A stretch of 64,000 nt of DNA from Dromaius novaehollandiae. Taxonomy: Eukaryota; Chordata; Aves; Casuariiformes; Dromaiidae. The notes beneath the pieces are model-generated. The model was given only the letters and a program-made list of their open reading frames with translations. It did no database searches and was not told the DNA's origin. The stretch is from contig NC_088112.1 of NCBI RefSeq assembly GCF_036370855.1, positions 19,832,469 to 19,896,468 of the forward strand, given 5' to 3'. Shown in pieces: positions 1-12,239 of this stretch (position 1 is its first letter; every line of letters begins with the position of its first letter). The translations under genes were made by a program, and so were the position numbers.

Positions 1-1418
<1,418 letters not shown>

Positions 1419-1489
1419 CGGACTTGACGCGAGCCGCCCCCGACGAACGCGCCGGCGAAGCAGAGCAGAAACAAAGCGACGTTCAACGG

Positions 1490-1491
<2 letters not shown>

Positions 1492-1545
<54 letters not shown>
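1492..1545 (+). repeat. (CA)27 microsatellite in the PITX1 3'UTR
   Basis: This is an uninterrupted CA dinucleotide tract of 54 bases starting 74 bases after the PITX1 stop codon. It is followed by imperfect CA/C-rich sequence to about 1571. Its length probably varies between individuals. Its position inside the predicted mRNA is the notable point. Confidence 0.97.
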
Positions 1546-1547
<2 letters not shown>

Positions 1548-2189
1548 GCACCCCCCCACACGCTCACACAAAGAGAGATGGTAACGAAGAGCAAAGCCCG
1601 AGCAAGCGAGAGAGGAGAAAAACCCCAAAAAACCCAAAAGCTCCGCGGATTTCGATTGCCTAGAAAAAAAAAAATCAACGACAATTACGCAAACCAACGA
1701 CACGACCAACAGACCAGCGGTTTTTTTTTTTTTCCTAAAGAAAACATCCCCCCCAGAAAAAACCGTAAACGGACCAGAAATCTTTTGCAAGAGACACCGA
1801 AATCTGGTACATGGATGAGTTGCAATTTTTCTCTGGATTATGCGGGTTGTACGTGTTTACTTGAACTTGCACAGGAGATTTAACGCGCCCGCTCTCCGGC
1901 GAGGAGAGGGGCGAGGGAGGGAGACGCCTCGGTGGTGAGAGCTGGTGGGACGGTTCTTGGCCGCTTGTCGCACGGGAAGAGTTTGGTTAATGTTTACCAC
2001 TGAGAAACAGAAACACACTCAAAAAAAGGGAGGAAAAAGTATAATTCGCAGAGTAGCTTCTGCGGGAAAAACGGTTAAAATATTAGGTATGAAACTATTA
2101 AAAATAATAATGACAAGGGTCAACCACTTATATAAGGTTATATTTATATCTGCCGTTACATTGTGCCGGATCATTGTCCTTGGCCGTTG

Positions 2190-2195
2190 AATAAA
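2190..2195 (+). terminator. PITX1: PITX1 poly(A) signal AATAAA
   Basis: A canonical AATAAA lies about 770 bases after the stop codon. It is followed 10-50 bases later by T/GT-rich sequence (TTCTTGATGTTTTTTC around 2215-2231), the usual arrangement for cleavage and polyadenylation. Cleavage would fall near 2205-2220. Confidence 0.75.
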
Positions 2196-2219
2196 CTGTT
2201 TTTAAAATGCATGATTCTT

Positions 2220-3080
2220 GATGTTTTTTCTTTAGTTGGAAGCTATAATCCAGTCATTCCTGATACTAAGCAGCTCCAGGTTCCTACCTCTTCATCCTTT
2301 CCAAAAGACTGCAGTATCCCCGGTTGTGAGACTAGCACGAATATCCTCCAGCGATGCAAAACCTGCTCAGCCTTTTCCCCACCCAAAGTCTTATCCTGAT
2401 AATGAAATTATCATTCATCTTTATTTAAATGCAGGGGAGGGGGTTCCTAAAAAAAAAAGAAAGAAAGAAAAACTTTAGAGAGTCTAGAAAAAAGACCTAA
2501 AACGGTCTGCTATGAAGTGGATCCTGATACTGCATCTCTGCTAGAGAAACAGCGAGCCTCGGCGTCCGGAAAGGTTGCTTAGCAAAGCTGAAAGTGTTCC
2601 TTGCTTTTCTAGCTGTGAAGGAAAAACAAGGAACCAAAAATGATCTTAAGGTGTTATTATCTTAAGGTGTTATTATGTAAATGTAGATACTTTAACAAGT
2701 GCTTGTTGGCAAAAAAAAAATGGAAATGATAAATATGATCTTTATTAATACGCATACAAAACGCATATGAAGTTTAATTGCAGGCATATTTGTTGCTTAT
2801 TTTTGTCGATACTTATTACCTGTAGATGACAAAGAAACATAATATAAAATGCACACGGTACTTCTTTCCCAGTGTATTTCACACCTGTGGTAAACGTTAC
2901 GCTGGATGTTTCAATTATGCTGTTGTGGATAAGGATGCAGTATATATTGTTTTATAAGTTATGTTTTGTGATTTTTTTTTTCAAAATTAAGAGCATGGGA
3001 ATAAAAAAAAAAGACAAAACGAAATCAAGAAACGCCTTTAATGTTCTTTCTCTGGCTGCGGTTAAGAGATCGCCTGTGTA
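2220..3080. other. AT-rich intergenic stretch 3' of PITX1
   Basis: No gene is visible. The sequence is AT-rich with short A runs. A short direct duplication, two copies of ATCTTAAGGTGTTATT, lies at about 2643-2676. A possible small open frame at 2872-3081 has no recognisable content. The stretch ends abruptly at a CpG-rich block. Confidence 0.6.
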
Positions 3081-3084
3081 AGAA

Positions 3085-3850
3085 GAAAATCGGCTTTCCG
3101 CTCCCCGCCCCGCGGTGGGGTTTGGGGAGGCCCCTCCGCTCCCCCCCAACCCCACCCCCACCCCGGGGACCTGCGCGGGGGCGCAGCGCGGCCGCGCACA
3201 TCCTCCCCGCTCCGCGTTTCGCGGCGGGGCTCCCCGCGGCTTGGCGGGGCCGCGCAGGGTCCCTAACGGGTCGGGTCCCGCTAGCCGCGGGATTTGGGGG
3301 GTTTTTCCCACCACCCCCCCCCGAAGAAGCGACCGCGCACCCCCGCGCTGCCTCCGCGGGTCGCGGCCCTGGGACCGCCCGGGCCCCTCGCCCCGTTTCC
3401 CCCGCGCCCCGGCGCGTTTTCTCCTCTCGCCGCCGCGCGATCCGCTCGGCGCCGACGCGATATTCTCAATTTAACGATTTTTCGATTTTTTCTTTTTTCG
3501 CAAGCACCAACGACGCCGATCGATTTTTTTATTGTTTTCGTTACGATTTTGTGGAAAACGACGAAATTCAACCAACGGAGCCATGCGCCCCCCCCCCCCC
3601 CCAATCCGCGCCCCTCCGCCCGGCGCCTTTGGGGGCGGCTGCGCCCGAAGGGTCCCGCCCGGCCCCCCCGGCACGGACATTTCGGGGGGGGCCGGACCGG
3701 ACCGGGGCGTTTGGGCGCTGTTGGGCCGCTTTGAGGTTTGCAGCCCCCTTTCCCCCCCCGGCTGCACGGCCCAAACGGGGGCCGGGGAGCGAGGCTCGGA
3801 GCCTGCTCCGCTCCGCTGTCACTTATCGCGACTTAGAGCAGCGCGCACGG
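3085..3850. promoter_or_regulatory. CpG-island-like block downstream of PITX1
   Basis: This block of about 770 bases is very rich in G, C and CpG, with sharp edges against AT-rich flanks. It is broken by a T-rich CGATTTTT-type stretch at about 3468-3555 and a run of 15 C at 3588-3602. It starts about 0.9 kb after the PITX1 poly(A) signal and overlaps no recognisable exon. Orphan CpG islands near developmental homeobox genes often mark regulatory elements or non-coding RNA starts. That role is inference; only the composition is seen. Confidence 0.55.
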
Positions 3851-4985
3851 CAGAGCAGGGAAATTCCTGCTTTTCCCCTCCCGTTTCCAGCTGCCTGCGA
3901 GGGCATCCGAAAGCCCCGAGCTGTTATTTTACCCTGGATTTTCGGTGCTCGTTTTCTCCTGCTCCTGGAGGTAGCACTGCTAGTCCTAGCTCAGAGGCGC
4001 AACGGCAGCGCTCGTGTTTAACCGGCTCCTGCCGCGGGTCTGAAACGCTGCCCGCGTCCCGAAACCCCTGCGCCCCGCGTAGCCGCCCTCTCCGCCCAGG
4101 CAGTCCAGCAGGAAAGCTGACCCAGCGCAGCTGGGCGAAATTTGGGCGTCTTGACACATTTATGGCCCAGGGGAAGCAGAGCTCCAAGGAAACGCTGAGC
4201 GGAAAGCAGCTTCCACACCTTTTCCGTGCACTTTAGGTATGTTCTGCTTCCACCAGCTTTTAGGTCTCCTCCGCAATGCTTCGAGCCCAGATTATCTGGT
4301 CTGCTTGAAGCGTTGCTTGGGACCACCTCGCCCAAGCGCGGCTTCCTCCAGGAGATGCTGGGGGACAGGTCCATCCCCTCCCGCCGAGCTCTGCCTTGGA
4401 GACCACCTCCGCACCGAGCTGGGAGAGCCAAGGGGCTCTGTCGTTGCATGGTCCATGCGCAGGCAAAGCCCCGAGAGGGAGGTCCCAGGTCCGAACCAGC
4501 TGCTTGGGAGTTTCTGAGCTGCCCTTGCCAGCTGCTCGGTGCTGCGTGTTTCCACACACCAGTTTTGCGAGCGGTTCCCAGGGCACGGAGCTCAAGCAGG
4601 GGTTTCGGAGGCTGCATCGCCTTGGACCCACCGTGGCTTCGCCCTGGTGGGCCTCCGCCCTCCTCAAGGTGCCCTGGCCCTGCACAGGCTCCAGCCTTCT
4701 GCCCAGGGACCGCGGCCTCCTCTTCGTCAAGGCAAGCAGATGCTTTGAGCCAGGGAAAGAGCCGAATCGCGTTTTCCGTTCGTCCCGGGCGTGCTGGCTC
4801 ACCTGCGAGCACCGAGGCCGGGCTGCCCAGGAGCACCGCGTGCTCCCCCGAGGTCCCGGGCCACCAGGGCACAAGTCACCACGCCGTGGAGTTTCCCCTT
4901 GCAGACGAAGCTCACAAAGGTTTTTCTGCCTCAGACTGGGCTGCTCATTTGAGATTAAATGTCTTCCAATAAAACGCTGTGGTCA
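3851..4985. other. Moderately GC-rich intergenic stretch
   Basis: Overlapping open frames exist on both strands (for example 4018-4872 minus and 4226-4972 plus), but none resembles a known protein and they shadow one another. I see no splice pattern, poly(A) signal or repeat, so I treat this as non-coding intergenic DNA. Confidence 0.5.
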
Positions 4986-5960
4986 GTTTAACTCCAAACT
5001 GCATACTTTCCTTTATCTGCGGCCTGGAACGCAGCAAACTACGCACAGTCCCATTTAAATTAATGGGATGCTTCAGCACTGATTTTAATGGGATTTTGTA
5101 TAATAAAAATAACACTTAGAAATGCCCTAACATTTTGTTGCAAACTTGCAACAAAGGTCTCTGGAACTGGGATAATAAAAACACAGGCTTGATTTGAAAC
5201 CTATGAGGGTTGTGTCATTAATTTCGATGGCACAGTTTCAGGCCTTATTATTTTAGTGTACCATTATATAAGCAAAAAATTACTTTACCAATTAAACAAA
5301 AGTTTGCAACAACTTTTCTGACCCAGCCTGGCAGCCAGTATGAGAAAATCTAGTTTGATATTGTTAAAACAGCCAAGATATTCAGACTCATAAACCAGCC
5401 TTTACACAAGGACTGAAAACAAATAAAAATAAGAAACTACACATTGCTTTTTGCTAAATAAGAGTTTGCCCATCAAACAACATTAGGTTGTTACTTCTAA
5501 CAAATACTTCGGGTCTCTCTTTCAATCTAGCCAAGAGAATGGTTTTCTGCTCACCTTCGTAGAAAACAGTAAAAAAACTCCTTCAAAGTAAAATATGTTT
5601 TAATTAACAGAGCTGCAAAATAAAATCTAGAGCTCTGCAGCAAGCCTCCTCTGCAGCTCACCACCGTGCGACCCACGCAGCCAGGCTGCGCTTATTAACA
5701 AGCTCCAGGCTACGCTCTGCTCCAAACTGATTAAGCGGTCGAGCTGCAGGCATAGTTTCTATCAAAAAATGTTTCCGTGGCAGCCAGCCTTTTCTTTGCG
5801 GCACGATTTTTTTCTTTTTAAACAGGAAAAAATAATTTGTTTATATCAAAACGCCACTTTCTCTAACGAAAAAAAAGTGTAAGACAAGAATTTTATTTCA
5901 GGAACCCTTCCCAAAAATAAAAATTCCCATAGGAAATAAATTTAAAAAAGAACATATGCA
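4986..5960. promoter_or_regulatory. AT-rich block, candidate conserved non-coding element
   Basis: This is unique-looking AT-rich sequence between GC-rich neighbours. It has many TAAT/ATTA cores and a CCCATT..AATGGG inverted motif at 5052-5069, followed by a second AATGGGATTTT, which may be a remnant of a palindromic element. The composition resembles homeodomain-bound developmental enhancers, but conservation cannot be tested here, so the call is only a candidate. Confidence 0.3.
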
Positions 5961-6750
5961 TTTGATTTTTTTCCCCTTCTTCACCCATGAAATTGCTACA
6001 GAAAACCCAGGTAGCAACGTTCAGCCTCTGCCGGAGAGGAGCAGATTTTCCCCGGCCCTCCCCGGCAGCGGCGGGGCGCAGGCTCGTGCCCGCTGGTGGA
6101 GACGAGCCCCGGCCCGGCTCCTCCGGGCAGGCGGATAACCGACGGCACTAGGCGATGCCTCCCTGGAATAACATGCAAAACAGCAAAGTTCAAGCCAGGT
6201 TGCTAACTCGCGTCTCACAGAGCAGCTCCAGAGCTTCCCAAAAATAAAAAAAAAATCTATGTGTTAATATGTAAGAAACAAAAATCTGACTTAGTAGGAG
6301 CGGGGACAAAGCAGTTGCTGTCCCGCAGGAGCGCAAAGTAATTTATTTTACAGGCTTCAAAGTGATACGTGCCTGGGTACAGGAGATTAGCGGTGGGATT
6401 TCCGAAAGCCCTGTGTGAGTGAGGACCAGATTTTAAAAAATGATTCAGTGAATCGGTCCTGGTGTGAGACTTCCTAGAGGCGAGTGAGGCACCTGGGATT
6501 TAGACACCGAGAGCGAGATTTTTAGAAGGATTTGGATGTCTGAAGATATAGTTTAGTGCGTAGTAGGATCTTTGAAGGCACCCAGCGGCTGCGTTGCCGG
6601 AGGTACCTGCAGTGGCCCCTCCGCGAGCTCCCCGACCGCCTCGGGGAGCCGGCGAGACCTTTTGCGGGGCCCCGAGCTGTCCCCGCTGCCCGGGCCCTGG
6701 ATGTTTCCTGGATGGAAAAAGGCCAGCAATCTGAAGAAGGTCTATAATCA
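5961..6750. other. Mixed intergenic stretch with two small GC patches
   Basis: Unique sequence with GC-rich patches at about 6020-6140 and 6560-6720. I see no gene, known repeat or regulatory signature. Confidence 0.45.
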
Positions 6751-7295
6751 ATGCCTCGTCCCCTGTTTTCCTGCCCCATACCTGCTCACTCACCGCTCCT
6801 CTCCCTCCCTTGCAATAAGGCGACATACATCCATACTTATTCAGCAGCTCCCCATCTCTTTGTGTATCCACCTGTGCCGTATTTCTTCCTCCATCATTCC
6901 TTGCCTATCCCATATAAACACTTGTCTACCTCGTGCTCACCTACCCGTATGGCATAGCCACCTGGTCGTACCCATCGATCTAGTCTACACGTCTTCATCG
7001 AGCTGAGCTCTGATCTGACTTCACAAATATGGAATACCCACCTCCTTACCTGTACGCTCGCAGCTCTCTGATTAACTGTTCTATACAGACACGTTTAATT
7101 TGTCCATCTCTGCCTTATACCCTCTCCTTTAGTGAACCTTCTCTAGCCAAGAATTACTGATATTAGAGATCCCTCCATCTCAGACATATTTATCTAATTT
7201 CCCTTCCTTTGTTTAAATTGCAGTTGGGACACAATTTAGTATCAGCTAAATACAAACTTATCATTTATTTCTAGATGTTTCTCTAAGGTGCAAGG
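6750..7295. repeat. Decayed pyrimidine-rich simple-repeat region, left arm
   Basis: The + strand is C/T/A-rich and G-poor. It is built of recurring but much-diverged words such as CCATCC, TATCTA, CTAGTCTA and CCCATAC. This looks like an old minisatellite or satellite that has mutated beyond a fixed period. Short open frames inside it are low-complexity products. Confidence 0.6.
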
Positions 7296-7740
7296 TTAAG
7301 ATTAAATTTTAGGCTAGAGTTTGGGATAGAGTCAGGGATTACATCTTAGATTTAGGGGCTGGAGGTGGTTAGGGTTGGGGCTGAGATAGGGTTGGGGTTA
7401 GGGATAGGATTGGTTCAGCATTTAGGATTATGTTTGGGTTGGGGCTGGGACAGGGCGAGGAATGGGCTAGGCTTAGGATATGATTACAGTTAGTATTAGG
7501 TTCTGCAGTCGGATTTACCTTGGGTTAGGGTTAGGTGTCGGGTTAGGATTTAAGGTGAGGTTGGGGGTGATGGTTAGTGTTCGGTGATGCTCAGTGTGAC
7601 AGGGCACTGCTAGGGGTTAGGTTAGGCTTAGGGGTGTGTTAGGGCAAGGTTTAAGGTTAGGTTTGGGTTTGTATTAGGGTTAGGGCGTAGGGTTAGTTTT
7701 AGGACTGGTTTGGGGGTGAGATTTCAGCCTGGAGCATGTA
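7296..7740 (+). repeat. Degenerate interstitial telomere-like (TTAGGG)n tract
   Basis: This tract of about 440 bases is G/T-rich on the + strand. It is made of diverged hexamer-like units: GGTTAGGG, GTTGGGG, TTAGGAT and AGGTTTAGG variants. At least eight exact TTAGGG copies occur, including tandem pairs near 7530 and 7678. It is flanked on both sides by a pyrimidine-rich decayed repeat. Interstitial telomeric repeats are common in vertebrates. The high divergence here implies an old insertion or an old subtelomeric origin. Confidence 0.8.
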
Positions 7741-10190
7741 GTATCTCCCTATTTCTTGTGCAAACAGATCTATTCTCTTTCTTTCCCTCTTACAACTTCT
7801 GATCACCTATTTTTCTCTCCTGCAGATCTTTGTAGGTGTTAACAGTTGACTTTCATAACCCTTACCAATCCATTTCCCCCATATATTCCCATTTACCTGA
7901 CCTATCTGCCTATTTCACAAGCATTCATGTCTCACACATCTAGTCTAGCCCATACCTCCTAATCACTCCATCCTTTCTTATCGAGCTAATGTATTCACCA
8001 CTTCTACTTTTGCCTACCAAGCCTAAGACATCGACACAACTAATGCCACAATGGACTGGAGTTCTTCGCAGTCTAGTCTATTTTATACATACTCATTAGA
8101 CTAATGTGTGTGACTACTTACCTATCTGGTCCATCCCATGCAAATTCTAATTACTCTCTCTGTATTTCCATAGCACATGGTAGTTATGTATTTCCGTCTA
8201 CCTCCCTGCTCCATCCATATTCCTCTTTCTGCTTGCCCATACCCACTCTGTCGAGCGTCCTGGTACACGCCTATCTGGATGCTCATCCATATACTTCATT
8301 ATCCATCCTGTCCAGAATTTACCCATCCTTTTAACATCCTTCTAATTGCTACTTGAGCATCAGGCTGATTTCTCCACACTCCCAGTTCATGAACGCTCTT
8401 CTCTCTCTTTATCAACCCAATACCCAGTCCGACCTGTTAGCTAGCGAGTCGTCCCAGGCTTGTTTTTTCAACATAACCTCTCCAGTCTCTATGAATTTTG
8501 TATGTAATCTATCTACCCCATGCTTCTTTTACCTAACTATTCCTCATGTACTTTTCCTGTATCTACTTTTCTTTTATGCTATCTTTTTTAATGCACCTAA
8601 GCAATACCTCCTCCACCTATCTGTGCCGTGTAAGTCTTCATTCTTATATTTCTCTGTCTTTGTATCTCACACGTAGTCTAGCTAACTCTCTGCCTTCCCT
8701 ATGGGTGTTACTCATCTATTACTCTATTAACTACTCATCTATTAACTCTGCTATTGCTCTTCTGTTACCCATTCCTTTCTTCTCCACATTCCCCACAACA
8801 AATTTACACCCTATTCACCCTATCTGTCCATTTTTTTTCTGGCTGTATTGGTCACGTACTTATTCCATCATTGCAGCTATCTTTCTGTCCCTTAACCCAG
8901 ACAACTCACATTTCATCTGCCATAAACCCACCCATCTCAATCTAATCTCTCTCTCTCTCTCTTTTGGCCTTTAATTTATTAACCTACCCTCTGCATGTTT
9001 GTCTAGTCAACCTTTCTCGCTCAAACAAGCTCAGCTAATACTCTTTACTCTGTATATACACACATCTATTCACCCCTCCCTCCAATTTTTGCTCAGCTGA
9101 CCTAAGGCCCGAATACCCTCCATATTTATAGTGGCTCTTCTCTTTCTCTATATATCCATTTCCCATTTTAGACCTGTTTGTGTCATTGCTACTCATCTCA
9201 CTTTTATTTTTACTATGCATCCCATAATATCTCTACATATCTCTACATAAACATATTGATATATCTATCAATTCATGTCTCGATTTATTCCATAAGTCCT
9301 GTTTTATTTTCAGCTGGAGCTGTACTTATCTACCTGATAGGTGTTATATCTACATGCTTATGATACCTACTCCGCATTTCTGTATTTTAATCTATCCACA
9401 TTATATCGATTTTACTTAACTTCTAACCATCCAGCAGCTACTTCACCTACCCAGTCTAGCTTTCCCTCTTCTGTATTTATCTATTCCACACCTATTCAGC
9501 AAACTGACCTGTGATATATAGATACTTACTTGCTCATTTTATCGTGGCTATCAGGCTCAGATACACTGCTATCCATCCCGTGCATGTTTATCTAGCTGAT
9601 TCCAGCCTCTTTCTAAGCTTTCTATGCTATACGCTGTGGTCTGATTGATCTAGCACTTCGTGTGCAAGCTCATAGAGCTAACTTTTCTTTCTGTTTTTTC
9701 CCTCTGTAGTTCTCCCCTACCTAATTCTACATTTTTTGAATATTTCTATGCCATGGCATATCCAGCCATCTCCGCTTTTGTCTACATGGTCATCCCATGG
9801 AGTCACTATCCAGCCCGTGAGCCATCTCGCACCCAGCTCCGCTCTCTGTCCGGCCAGCCAGCTCCTACCTAAACGATCCTAAACCACCCAGGGCACTTGC
9901 TCTAACAAAACATGTCCTGCCTCTATTTTGGTTATCCCCTTGTCCATCAAGCCCTAACTAAACCCCTGGCTAGGCTGTCTGATGCATGCTAAATATACAC
10001 ATTTTTCCCTCCATCCCATCGCTTCCATTGTACTACTATTGAATTATCCATCGTCTGTATAGGCATTGTATGTACCTATGCAATGAAGCCGATCTATCCT
10101 AATCTATCCACCCTCCATGTACCCATCTTTACATCTCTGCTCACTTATCCTTATACATCTGTCTATACTGTCCATCGCTTTAAGCCATAG
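7741..10190. repeat. Decayed pyrimidine-rich simple-repeat region, right arm
   Basis: This continues the left-arm composition for about 2.4 kb. Words such as CTATCTGTCCATCCC, GCATGTTTATCTAGCTGA, GTCTAGCTAACT and TACCTATCT recur with changes on the + strand, and G is strongly depleted. I could not fix a unit length by eye. Open frames here (for example 8353-8676) are rich in Ser, Leu, Tyr and Pro with no domain and are not genes. The region ends where normal complexity resumes near 10190. Confidence 0.6.
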
Positions 10191-11200
10191 AGCTTTGTGA
10201 TACAGCCATGCAGCTCCGCATCTGCCCGCTCCCCGAACGCTCATCTTTCTGCGCCCGAGCCCACGCCGACCCACACCGCCCGCTCTTCTCCCTGCCAGCC
10301 CCAGGGCCATTTGCTCCGCGTGCCCCACACGAGCTCGCCCTTGTTGTGCTAGAGGTGACTCGGTTTGGAGCGACCTTTAGCAGTAATACTCTTATCACAG
10401 CCGGTGACCTTGCCTTGCACGGGGCCGAGAGGTGCAAGGATGCGGAGAGCAAGAACAGATATCGTCTGAATAAAACGTCATGTAACTCCCGGTGTCTCAA
10501 AGCACTAATAACAGCCAGTTGCAAATAAGTAGCTTGCTCCCAGCACAGTATGTGCATGTGGCAGGGGGGAATAAAGACTATTACGTCAATAAGCTGAAGA
10601 AAAGTTGACATTATGAACAGAAAAAATGCTGGTCTCTGTAACAGTGAAATGTATGTTTTTTCACAATATCAGACCAACTTCTCCAACTTTAAATATCGCC
10701 TTGGCTGTGGCAGCTGCACTGGTGTTAATGCAGGTATGTGTTTTGTCATCCTATACAGCAGGATAAGAGAAGTGATATCAAATTTTCCATCTGAGCTTTC
10801 CATTCCCTCCTTTCAAGTGTAATTTCCTACCTTTTGCTGGTGCTCCAGCATCTTTCCCTGACTGGGCAACTGTGCATCTGCCCAGCACCATTTCTAGGGC
10901 AATTTCCATATTGCAAAATAGCGACTACCCTCTTCTCACTCTTAAGCATTTGTTTTTTTCCTGCTAAAACTCTTGTTGCTGAGCTGGGCTCAGACAAGAG
11001 CCTGGTAGGGGAAACCTGTGTGCCTGAAGTGGGGAAACCTTTCGAACCTCTGAATTTGGAAGTATCCAGACCCAGGCACTGGGATTATCGGGGTAACGAT
11101 GCTGAGCTGCAGGGCTCCGCTTTGAACGCCTTGAACATTTCATCTATTCTTAATCATCCTGAAAACCCCCCAGAAGTATCACTTGTTGCCTAAAAACTTT
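10191..11200. other. Intergenic unique sequence
   Basis: No gene is supported. A GC-rich patch lies at 10200-10340. A unique AT/GC-balanced stretch at about 10340-10640 has the look of possible conserved non-coding DNA, but nothing decisive is visible. Confidence 0.4.
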
Positions 11201-11480
11201 GGGATTCACAAATCATGGCAAAGACTGCCGAAGCAGCTCTGGCGAGCGCGTGGCGTTGCCTCCGCGGGCGAGCCGAGGAGCCAGGCGCCCGGCGTGTTTG
11301 CCGAGTCCTTGTAACTCGCAGACGCAGCAAGAGCTGGGGGAGAGGAGGGCAGGAGGCAGGAAACTCTTGGGAAAGTGTCATAAATACCTCCCGGTATTCC
11401 TGCAGATAGCAGAGCCCGCACATGCCCGGCTGGCCGCAATCACCGGCCTCTGCGCGAAACTGTTTGTCTTGGTCTTTGCA
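11201..11480. other. Small CpG-rich patch
   Basis: A short CpG-rich patch with overlapping open frames on both strands, none recognisable. No exon signature was found. Confidence 0.4.
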
Positions 11481-11799
11481 TTAGGTAAATGCCCAACCCA
11501 AATTCACTGATAAAAGCAGACACCCAAAAAGAAAAAAAAAAAGAGGAAAAACAACCCAGAGACAAAGTCTCGTGGGCCCCCAATCAACAACAAAAAAGGC
11601 AGCGACCAGACAGCCATTTAGTGAGCATCTCAAAGCTATCTCCGTCTGCTGCAGGGGCTTTAAAGGCACCGGGTTTGTGTGCTTGGCCCAAGCCAGGCGA
11701 ATTGTAGTCTAAAGCTTTTCCTTGAATTCAAGGCTGTGTTTACTGCAGCCAGGGCGAGGGGAAGGAGGCAACCCCAAAGCCCTCCCTCCTCCTCTTCCC

Positions 11800-12060
11800 C
11801 CACCCTGCAAGCCCCAGGCTTGAAACTTGATTTAAAAAAAAAAATACAAGATTGAATTTCAGTTTGCAGGATTAGGGAGACGACTTTTAGGGGCTGCTTG
11901 TTGGAAAAAAAGCAAAGCAAAGCAGCTGGGAGGGATTAGGCTGAGCTGGCGTCTGCACTTTCAACTGATTCAATTTTGCTCCACAAGACATTGTATCTGA
12001 GCCTTTCTGGAGACTATTCAAAGCAAATCATTTTCATTTTACCATTTGGTAAGTGATCAG
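11800..12060. promoter_or_regulatory. Candidate element with two bicoid/PITX-type GGATTA sites
   Basis: Two GGATTAGG motifs occur at 11869-11876 and 11933-11940, 64 bases apart and in the same orientation. GGATTA (TAATCC) is the established binding core for K50 homeodomains such as PITX1. The surrounding sequence is unique and not low-complexity. Six-base sites also occur by chance, so a PITX1 autoregulatory role is a guess from motif plus location. Confidence 0.25.
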
Positions 12061-12239
12061 AGTCTATTTTTAGTGTCTTGGAAGCGTCGGGTTTTTTCTC
12101 TCTCTCCTTTTCGATTTGTTTTGTTTTGTTCTTCCCCCCCCCCTTTCTCCTTTTTCTTCCACAATTGCCTATCTGCGTTTGGGGTATCAAGAGCAGGCAT
12201 GTTTTGCGGGAACGCTTACCGCAGCCAGCAGCTTCCATT

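Larger units (their letters stand above)
1419..2215 (+). other. PITX1: PITX1 3'UTR
   Basis: The 3'UTR runs from the TGA to just past the AATAAA at 2190-2195. It holds a 54-base CA repeat, an A-rich purine stretch around 1570-1680 and an AT-rich distal part. The extent is inferred from the first good poly(A) signal that has a T/GT-rich stretch behind it; no transcript evidence is available. Confidence 0.75.

Noticed and set aside
4018-4872. 284-codon open frame on the minus strand
   Set aside because: It overlaps other long frames on both strands in GC-rich DNA and has no domain, splice or poly(A) context.
8353-8974. Overlapping Ser/Leu/Tyr-rich open frames
   Set aside because: Produced by the pyrimidine-rich decayed repeat, which has few stop codons on one strand.
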